27,625 nt of DNA from JAIBJN01 sp963775625 (GTDB lineage Bacteria > Actinomycetota > Thermoleophilia > Gaiellales > Gaiellaceae), in assembly GCA_963775625.1 (NCBI GenBank), contig CAVZJM010000013.1, positions 1-27,625 of the forward strand, in the 5' to 3' direction. This document shows, piece by piece, positions 22,301 to 27,625 of the stretch. Below the pieces are notes generated by a model. It was not told the origin of the DNA. It saw only the letters and a list, made by a program, of their open reading frames with translations, and made no database searches. Both the position numbers and the translations under genes were made by a program. Numbering within the stretch: the stretch's first letter is position 1; each line of letters opens with the position of its first letter.

Positions 22301-23547
22301 TACTCGCCGCAGGCGACGAGGAGCCGGTCTGCGACGCTCGTCCAGCTCCAGCGGGCGGTTGCGGCGTCGCGCGCGGCCGTACGGAGCGCGGCGCGGTCGT
22401 CGTCGGAGAGCGAGACGATCTCGTTCAGCCGCTGGGTGAGCTCGGCGGCGTCGCCGTTCGGGAAGCTCGCAAGGTGCCGCAGCTTCGGGGGGTAGTCCTC
22501 GTCGAGCCCGTTCGCGATCTCGGCCAGGCCGGAGTGGTTCGCGACGACCGGCGGGCAGCCCGCGGCCGCCGATTCCGCCGCGACCATGCCGAAGGCCTCG
22601 GGGAAGATCGACGGGACGACCACCGCGTCGGCGAGCGCGACCAGGTGGACGAGATGGCGGTGCTCGAGCGGGCCGGTGAAGAGGACGGGCTGTCCTTCCG
22701 CCTGCTGTTCGAGCTCGGCCCGGTAGTCGCCGAAACCGACGACGACCGCCCGCGCGTCCACGCTGCGCAGCGCCTCGAGGAGGACGTGGACGCCCTTGTT
22801 GTAGATCAGCTTTCCGAAGTAGACGACCGTGGCGCGATCGCCGGCGAGGAAGGCCTCGAGCCGCTCGGCATTGCCCTCGTCGGGGAGCCGCTCGTTGGCG
22901 TTGCCGGGGTTCGGAGGATCACGCCGCGCCTCCTCCAGCAGGGCGGCCAGCGCCTCGGCTTTCGGCTGCGGGCGCCACAGCTCGACGTCCACGCCGGGCG
23001 GCACCTCGTAGACACGGTCGACGTGCCCGCACACCTCCTCCAGCGCCTTGCGGATGTGCCCCGAGCCCACGATGACTGCCGCCGCCCCGCCGAGCGCCTC
23101 GGCGCCCCACGCCGACAGTCCGGGATTGCCCCGCATCGAGTACTCGAGCTCGGACCCGTGCACCGCCACCGCGTAGTGCGCCCCGGTCGCCGCGCCGACG
23201 GGCCCGCCGAGCAGGACGTGGCTCGCGTAGACGAGATCGGCCGGCAGGTGCTCACGCATCGCCGCGGCGTTCGCCTCGACCCAGGTATCGAGCTCGTCGC
23301 GGCCCAGGTTCTGCACGAGCTCGACCCGGTAGCCGTCGTAGCGGTCGAGGACGAACACCGGCAGGAGCCCGTTCACGTCCGGGCGGACGGCGGCGGCGCC
23401 TCCCAGGTCCAGCGCCTCCGGATGCGGCTCCTGCGAGAAGACGGTGACGTCGTGGCCCTCGCGGCTCCATTCGCGGGCGAGCTGCCGGACGTAGATGTTC
23501 GAGCCGGTTCCCGAGAGGAGATAGCCGTGCCAGACGAGGATCCTCAC
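22300..23547 (-). CDS. GT4-family (GT-B) glycosyltransferase
   Basis: A 415-residue glycosyltransferase of the GT1/GT4 fold. N-terminal domain: RILVWHGYLLSGTGSNIYVRQLAREW (glycine loop) and YAVAVHGSELEYSMRG. C-terminal domain: VVYFGKLIYNKGVHVLLEAL (nucleotide-sugar site) and the EX7E signature in PSIFPEAFGMVAAESAAAGCP. It transfers a sugar from a nucleotide donor in the cytoplasm. GTG 23547 overlaps the deacetylase stop as GTGA, overriding the longer frame. It lies between a polysaccharide deacetylase and the Vps62-like gene, supporting a surface-glycan pathway. Confidence 0.94.
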   Translation of the reverse strand: MRILVWHGYLLSGTGSNIYVRQLAREWSREGHDVTVFSQEPHPEALDLGGAAAVRPDVNGLLPVFVLDRYDGYRVELVQNLGRDELDTWVEANAAAMREHLPADLVYASHVLLGGPVGAATGAHYAVAVHGSELEYSMRGNPGLSAWGAEALGGAAAVIVGSGHIRKALEEVCGHVDRVYEVPPGVDVELWRPQPKAEALAALLEEARRDPPNPGNANERLPDEGNAERLEAFLAGDRATVVYFGKLIYNKGVHVLLEALRSVDARAVVVGFGDYRAELEQQAEGQPVLFTGPLEHRHLVHLVALADAVVVPSIFPEAFGMVAAESAAAGCPPVVANHSGLAEIANGLDEDYPPKLRHLASFPNGDAAELTQRLNEIVSLSDDDRAALRTAARDAATARWSWTSVADRLLVACGE

Positions 23548-24287
23548 GGCACGACGAATCCGGTCGCCTCGATCATCTCCGGGATCGTCACGAACTCGTA
23601 GCCCTCCTGCTCCTTCCACTGCGTGAGGATCAGCTCGGTCGCCTCGACCGAATGGCTGCGGTCCCAGCCCATCGAGACGTCGCACCCGTCGTGCAGGAGG
23701 ATGACGTCCCCGCCCGAGATCTGCTTTTCGGCCTTGCGCATGATCTTCTCGGTCGTCACGCCCTTGCTCCAGTCCCAGAGCGTCACCGACCAGAGGACCG
23801 GCACGTAGCCCTCCTCCCGCAGCACCCGCAGCGTGGCCGGGCGTCGTCGGCCCCAGGGCGGGCGCATCAGGCGCTTCCCCTGTACGCGCGCCATCTCGAC
23901 GCCGGCATCCTCGATCGCCTCGCTCGTCATCCGGAGCTCGCGGCGCAGGGTCTTCTGGGTGTGGAAGGCCATCGCGATGTGCGAGTAGGTGTGGTTGCCG
24001 ATCGCATGGCCCGCGGCGGCGACCTCGCGGAGGAGGTCGGGCTGCTCACGGGCGAAGTGGCCGATGCTGAAGAACGTCGCCTTGACGTCGTGCTTGGCCA
24101 GCAGCTCGAGGAGCGTCGGCGTCCAGGCCGTGTTCGGCCCGTCGTCGTAGGTGAGCGCCATGAGCTTGCTCCGCCCCGGAGTCCCGATGAAGGTCTTGCC
24201 GAAGCCCTGGGGCTTCGGCGCCTGTCCGTTGTAGATCGCCCAGCCGGCGCCCGCGAGCGCGCCGGCGGCGAGCGGCCATTTCCTCAC
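23544..24287 (-). CDS. Polysaccharide deacetylase (NodB/CE4 domain), membrane-anchored or secreted
   Basis: A 247-residue CE4 enzyme, removing N- or O-acetyl groups from peptidoglycan, chitin-like or other glycans. NodB motifs in order: MALTYDDGPN (catalytic base D48 and metal ligand D49), IGNHTYSH (metal ligands H99 and H103), MRPPWG (about 141-146), WDWSKG and ILLHDG (H199). The N-terminus (VRKWPLAAGALAGAGWAIYNG) has one hydrophobic segment serving as signal or anchor, so it acts outside the membrane. GTG 24287 overlaps the previous stop (GTGA). Confidence 0.95.
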   Translation of the reverse strand: MRKWPLAAGALAGAGWAIYNGQAPKPQGFGKTFIGTPGRSKLMALTYDDGPNTAWTPTLLELLAKHDVKATFFSIGHFAREQPDLLREVAAAGHAIGNHTYSHIAMAFHTQKTLRRELRMTSEAIEDAGVEMARVQGKRLMRPPWGRRRPATLRVLREEGYVPVLWSVTLWDWSKGVTTEKIMRKAEKQISGGDVILLHDGCDVSMGWDRSHSVEATELILTQWKEQEGYEFVTIPEMIEATGFVVP

Positions 24288-25000
24288 GGCCTCGCCTCCT
24301 CCTCGTCGGACCGCGCCTGAAGAGGCCGGAGGTCGGGCACGCCCGACGCCCAGGCCGCCTCGGGTGCGGGCGGTGGATACATCGTGGTCAGGTTTCGGTC
24401 GTCGGCGCCACTCCGCCGCATGTGGCGGTACCACCGATGGAAGAGCGGGGCAGCGAGCACGGTGAGGCCGACGAGCACGGCCAGGCCCGCCAGCATCCAC
24501 AGGTGGCGCCTCAGCGGCTCGCCGTCGCCCGCCGACAGTGCGGCGAGGCCCGCGAGGCCGGCCGACAGCGCGATGCCGACGTAGTAATCCAGCGGGAAGC
24601 GCCAGATCCACGGGACCTCGAACCACCAGACCTTCCCGCGCTCGAACCTGTGCACCGTGTACGCAGGGTTGAGGACGAACCACAGGTAGTCCCAGACGAC
24701 GGCCAGGGCGAAGTAGGTCGCAATCGTCCTCAGCTCTCCGGCGAGCGTCCACTCGACTCCGGCGACGAACGGCAGGTGCAGGATCAGCATCGGGATCGTG
24801 AACGCGTAGACGTGGTAGCCGGTCAGCGGGCGCCGCCCCATCGCCACGCGGTAGACGCGGCCCACCAGCCCGCGCTGCCGGAACCAGGTGGGCAGGCGCT
24901 CGGCCCAGCCGTAGCCGCCCTCGATCTCGATCTCGATGCCCGCCAGCCCGAAGGCCCAGGCGAAGAGGAGCAGCGTGCGCCCGACCTCGAGCTCGCTCAC
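24284..25000 (-). CDS. Polytopic membrane protein of the glycan operon
   Basis: A 238-residue membrane protein with about five to six hydrophobic segments: TLLLFAWAFGLAGIEIEIEGG, YHVYAFTIPMLILHLPFV, TIATYFALAVVWDYLWFVLNP, FPLDYYVGIALSAGLAGLAAL, and LWMLAGLAVLVGLTVLAAP, then a charged proline-rich tail. Conserved-looking W-D-Y-L-W-F-V-L-N-P and aromatic/charged positions hint at an enzyme or transporter, but I do not recognise the family. The GTG at 25000 overlaps the corrected stop of the glycosyltransferase (GTGA). As printed, the sequence joins both genes into one open frame of 593 codons, which I regard as an artefact. Confidence 0.78.
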   Translation of the reverse strand: MSELEVGRTLLLFAWAFGLAGIEIEIEGGYGWAERLPTWFRQRGLVGRVYRVAMGRRPLTGYHVYAFTIPMLILHLPFVAGVEWTLAGELRTIATYFALAVVWDYLWFVLNPAYTVHRFERGKVWWFEVPWIWRFPLDYYVGIALSAGLAGLAALSAGDGEPLRRHLWMLAGLAVLVGLTVLAAPLFHRWYRHMRRSGADDRNLTTMYPPPAPEAAWASGVPDLRPLQARSDEEEARP

Positions 25001-26065
25001 GACCGCGCCGCCACAACGTCGTCGATGACCCGACCCGACCGTCTCGAACGTCTCCCGGTTGCCGTCCTGCTCGTAGCCCTCGAGCGCCTTGGCGTGTCCG
25101 GAAACGCCGTCGAGGAAGCGTTCAAGCGCGGGCTCGTCGAGGGAAGTCGCGGCGGTGCCGTAGCCAAGCCGCTCGAGGTAGCGCGCGTTCATCTCCTGCT
25201 CGAACTGCCCGGCGAGCGGAAGCGCGAGCATCGGCTTGCGGAGATAGACGACCTCGCTCATCAGCGAGTAGCCCGCCGAGGCCACGACGCCGCGGCACGT
25301 GCGCAGGTCGTCGATGAACTGCTCGTTCGCGAACGGGCGGTACAGCAGGTTGCCGTCCTCCTCGTCGGCGGAGAGGGCCTCGCGCGCCCCGTAGACGCGA
25401 CACGGGACGCCGCTTGCCTGCAATGCGGCCGTCGCCGTCTCGCTGATCCGCCCGTAGACGACCAGGTGGTCGCCCGTCTCGGGCCGCGCCGAGAGGATCT
25501 CGGGCCGCAGGATCGAGGGGACGAGCGTGGTGCGCTGCTTCCGGATCGGGGGCCGGAAGAACGTCGTGATCAGGTACCGGTCGGCCCGAGGGAGCTTTCT
25601 CCCGACGAACGCGCGGGCCTCGAGGTAGTCGCGGTGGGCTCCGCGCAGGATCGTCTTGTCGTGGCGGCAGCGGTCGACCATCTGGATGTTGTCGATGCTG
25701 ATGACCGGCAGGCGATGGCGCTTCGCGTAGAGGTACGTGAAGCCGTCGAAGTCGGTGAGGACGAGCTCCGGCGCGAACCCGCGGGCGAGGGCGACGCCGC
25801 GCCGCCAGTCCTCGGGCACCCCGCGGGCGGCGCCGCGCACGTTCGCGGAGAGCGTCTTCCACGCCTTGACATTCCCGTGCTCGAGCACGAAGGAGAGGCC
25901 CCAGATCTCCTGGACGTCCGGAAGGTGCTCGCGGAAGTAGGGCAGCGCTTGGCCCGAGGCGGCCATCTTGACCTCATGGCCCTGTGCGATCAGGTGCTCG
26001 GCGACGACCCTGGAGCGCATCGCATGGCCGAGCCCTTCGCCGACGGCGCCGTACAGGATTCGCAT
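24997..26065 (-). CDS. GT-B glycosyltransferase, MJ1255/VC2487-like (one-base frameshift at the 3' end)
   Basis: About 355 residues. The start MRILYGAVGEGLGHAMRSRV is the glycine-rich donor/acceptor loop of MJ1255-like and MurG/Glyco_tran_28-like enzymes. Also visible are LVLTDFDGFTYLYAKRHRLP, RPFANEQFIDDLRTCRGVVASAGYSLMSE (split) and VYLRKPMLALPLAGQFEQEMNA, the nucleotide-sugar site. The frame breaks in GGTCGGGTCGGGTC (plus strand about 25029-25036). Removing one G gives ETVGRVIDDVVAARS and a TGA at 24999-24997 overlapping the next gene's GTG. Together with the GT4, deacetylase and exporters it likely builds a surface glycan or glycolipid. The sugar and acceptor are unknown. Confidence 0.88.
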
Positions 26066-26073
26066 GCGACCCT

Positions 26074-26910
26074 TCAGAGTTTCTCACCCTTCGCGCGTGC
26101 GAGGATCACGAGACCGACGAGCGCCGCGCCCAGCGACAGCAGCGAGACGATGTAACCGATCGCGGTCTCGTGGAGCGCCTCGTCGAAGAGCACGATCCCG
26201 AACACGAGGCTGGACAGGGGATCGAACGCCATCGTCGTCGCGACGGCGGCCGCGAGCGCACCTGTCTGCAACGCGGCCTGCTCGAGCCAGAAGGCCGCCA
26301 CGCTGACGATCACGAGCGCGTAGACATGCCAGTCGAGGAACACGGCTCCGATGCCCTCGTCGAGCTGGGAGATGGTCGTCTTCGTCAGGGCGGCGGAGAG
26401 CCCGAACAGGATTCCGCCCCCCGATCCGAGCAGCGCCGCGCGAAGCGTGGAGCTGCGGCCGCGGGCGAGCACGAAGAGCACGACGGCGACGCCGATCGCG
26501 CTGCCGCCGATGACCGCCCACGCCCGCAGCGAGGCGTCGTCGTCGCCCGCCGAAGTCTTGCTGACCACGAGCAGTGCGCCCAGCCCGCCGGTGACCAGCG
26601 CCGCACCGATCAGGTCGGGCCGCCGGATGGGCCGCTTCTCGATCGCGCGCCCGAGGGGCAGCGCGAACACGATCGTCGAGACCAGGAGCGGCTGAACGAC
26701 GACCATGCGGCCGATGCCGAGCGCAATCGCCTGGGCAACGAAACCGATCCCCTGGGCGCCGAGCCCGAGCAGCCAGACAGGCCTTGTCGCTAGCCGGGTG
26801 AGGAAGCCCGCACGGACCGACTCGGGCGGCTGCTCGGAGGCGGCCTTCTCCTGCAGCACGAGCCCGAGCGCGAAGAAGAACGCAGCGGTGAGCGCAAGCG
26901 CGACGTCCAC
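26074..26910 (-). CDS. DMT/EamA-like membrane transporter
   Basis: A 278-residue drug/metabolite-transporter superfamily protein with about nine to ten helices in two EamA-like halves: ALALTAAFFFALGLVLQEKAA, PVWLLGLGAQGIGFVAQAIALG, RMVVVQPLLVSTIVFALPLG, then ALLGSGGGILFGLSAALTKT, FWLEQAALQTGALAAAVATT and PLSSLVFGIVLFDEALHE. This matches the DMT group with the Q-P-L-L-V signature. The start is GTG 26910. Its stop lies eight bases before the glycosyltransferase ATG, so it is the first gene of the long leftward operon. A possible -10 (TAGAGT, 26926-26921) lies just upstream, with no good -35. Confidence 0.9.
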   Translation of the reverse strand: MDVALALTAAFFFALGLVLQEKAASEQPPESVRAGFLTRLATRPVWLLGLGAQGIGFVAQAIALGIGRMVVVQPLLVSTIVFALPLGRAIEKRPIRRPDLIGAALVTGGLGALLVVSKTSAGDDDASLRAWAVIGGSAIGVAVVLFVLARGRSSTLRAALLGSGGGILFGLSAALTKTTISQLDEGIGAVFLDWHVYALVIVSVAAFWLEQAALQTGALAAAVATTMAFDPLSSLVFGIVLFDEALHETAIGYIVSLLSLGAALVGLVILARAKGEKL

Positions 26911-27033
26911 ACGACGACTCTAGGACGTCACACCCGGTCGGTGACTCAGGGCGGAAGGTAGGCCACTTCGAGCAGCGGACGGTGCGCAGAGTCTGCGAAC
27001 TCGGTCGACGGCACCCGTGGGCCGTATGTCAAG

Positions 27034-27309
27034 CTAGATGTGCCGCGGCAGGCGCGCCTGACGAAGATCCACCCGCTCGCCGCGGAGCGGGACTCCTTCT
27101 CGAAGCAGTAGGCGGCGCTGGCGGCTTCCCTTCGCGAGGCTCCCGTCGGCGCGGACGACGCGATGCCACGGGAGGTCCTCGTCCGTCTCGGCCAGCACCC
27201 TGCCGACGAGGCGGGGCGCGCCCGGGTCGATGTCGCCGTACGTGCGGACGAAGCCCTCCGGGATCTCCCGCACGCGGGCCAGGATCCGCGCGACGCGCGT
27301 CGCGCTCAC
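27034..27309 (-). CDS. Alkyltransferase-like (ATL) protein, MGMT family without the active cysteine
   Basis: A 91-residue protein with the DNA-binding domain of O6-alkylguanine-DNA alkyltransferases: VREIPEGFVRTYGDI (with the base-flipping Tyr24), VGRVLAETDEDLPWHRVVRADGSLAKG, and LLLREGV. The normal P-C-H-R-V active site reads P-W-H-R-V, with Trp48 replacing the alkyl-accepting cysteine. That defines ATL proteins, which bind alkylated DNA and hand it to nucleotide excision repair instead of dealkylating it. GTG 27309 overlaps the sigma-factor stop as GTGA. About 125 bases without a recognisable gene separate it from the DMT transporter. Confidence 0.93.
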   Translation of the reverse strand: MSATRVARILARVREIPEGFVRTYGDIDPGAPRLVGRVLAETDEDLPWHRVVRADGSLAKGSRQRRLLLREGVPLRGERVDLRQARLPRHI

Positions 27310-27625
27310 GTTCGGAGCTCCTCGCGCCGCCGCTCGAGAAAGCGGCGCTCGGGGTCCGAGTGAACCAGCTCGAGCGCGCGGTCGTAGGCGGCCCGGGCCT
27401 CGTCGATTCGGTCGAGCCGGCGGAGGAGCTCGCCCCGCGTCGAGTGCAGGTAGTGGTAGGCGTCGAGGTCGAGGCTCTCCACCAGCTCGAGCGCGGCTTC
27501 GACGTCGCCTGCCTCGGCCAGCGCGGCCGCCTGGTTGAGATCGACGACGGGCGAGCCCGTGACGCGTGCGAGCTCGCCGTAGAGCGCTGCGAGTTGCGGC
27601 CAGTCCTGTGGCTCGTCGACGTGGA
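27306..27625 (-). CDS. ECF-type RNA polymerase sigma factor, C-terminal DUF6596 region (partial)
   Basis: The window holds the last 105 codons; the 5' part is beyond the right edge. The visible protein reads DEPQDWPQLAALYGELARVT, SPVVDLNQAAALAEAGDVEAALELV, ESLDLDAYHYLHSTRGELLRRL and DEARAAYDRALELV, then ERRFLERRREELRT. This is the TPR-like helical C-terminus of the large ECF sigma factors carrying DUF6596; the sigma2/sigma4 regions would lie upstream, outside the window. Its TGA overlaps the ATL start, so the two are likely one transcript. Confidence 0.88.
   Translation of the reverse strand, partial: HVDEPQDWPQLAALYGELARVTGSPVVDLNQAAALAEAGDVEAALELVESLDLDAYHYLHSTRGELLRRLDRIDEARAAYDRALELVHSDPERRFLERRREELRT

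Noticed and set aside
24422..26155. A 577-codon plus-strand frame opposite the glycosyltransferase and membrane genes
   Set aside because: Low-complexity composition typical of an antisense shadow; the minus strand has clear glycosyltransferase motifs.
26911..27033. Short hairpins and a TTGACA-like hexamer (minus strand, about 27031-27026) in the gap before the DMT gene
   Set aside because: Stems are only four to five base pairs, no T-run follows, and no -10 lies at the right spacing from the hexamer.
1..27625. Searched by eye for CRISPR arrays, tRNAs, rRNAs, insertion sequences and attachment sites
   Set aside because: No regularly spaced repeats, no tRNA-like cloverleaf or conserved rRNA segments, and no transposase or integrase motifs were seen.

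Overview
The window is gene-dense, very GC-rich bacterial DNA with almost no intergenic space. Frequent GTG starts, many 4-base ATGA/GTGA gene overlaps, an LLM-class F420-type oxidoreductase, a DUF6596-type sigma factor and leaderless-looking promoters point to a high-GC actinobacterium. My guess is an uncultured Thermoleophilia-like lineage (Gaiellales/Solirubrobacterales); this is inference from gene content and style, not from a marker gene. I see no rRNA, tRNA, CRISPR array, insertion sequence or phage gene, and no gene-free stretch longer than about 125 bases.

Layout. (1) 1-2566: an ABC permease reading left, and a VOC protein plus an M20 carbamoylase/amidase reading right. (2) 2559-3951 (-): a three-gene unit of HTH-nucleotidyltransferase, HEPN protein and small membrane protein, resembling an MNT/HEPN toxin-antitoxin module, with an imperfect palindrome at its start; a YdcZ-like transporter lies upstream. 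(3) 4479-6731: an LLM oxidoreductase and a DUF4234 membrane protein (+), converging on a stand-alone MshEN (c-di-GMP-type) protein (-). (4) 6836-8820 (+): a PadR regulator translationally coupled to a secreted alpha/beta hydrolase. (5) 8810-11762 (-): DedA, isocitrate-lyase/PEP-mutase-like enzyme, rhodanese, GT2 glycosyltransferase and YdcF-like protein, all overlapping. (6) 11809-16092 (+): core MetE-like methyltransferase, citryl-CoA-lyase-like protein, PaaK-like CoA ligase, VOC/extradiol-like protein and GST, ended by a strong hairpin; this looks like an uncharacterised catabolic operon. (7) 16152-16977 (-): ArsR plus AHSA1/SRPBCC pair with a near-consensus leaderless promoter. (8) 17022-26910 (-): nine tightly packed genes (DMT transporter, GT-B glycosyltransferase, membrane protein, polysaccharide deacetylase, GT4 glycosyltransferase, Vps62-like/membrane fusion, MFS, Kef-type antiporter, membrane protein), probably an envelope/glycan export operon. 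(9) 27034-27625 (-): an alkyltransferase-like (ATL) protein coupled to the C-terminal end of an ECF sigma factor.

Caution for all users: at least six otherwise intact genes (ABC permease, MshEN protein, citryl-CoA-lyase-like protein, PaaK-like ligase, the 17.0-17.8 kb membrane protein, and the GT-B glycosyltransferase) each need exactly one base added or removed, mostly in short G/C runs. That pattern looks like sequencing or assembly error rather than six pseudogenes. It creates one false gene fusion (24284-26065) and one false joined reading frame (12824-14380).
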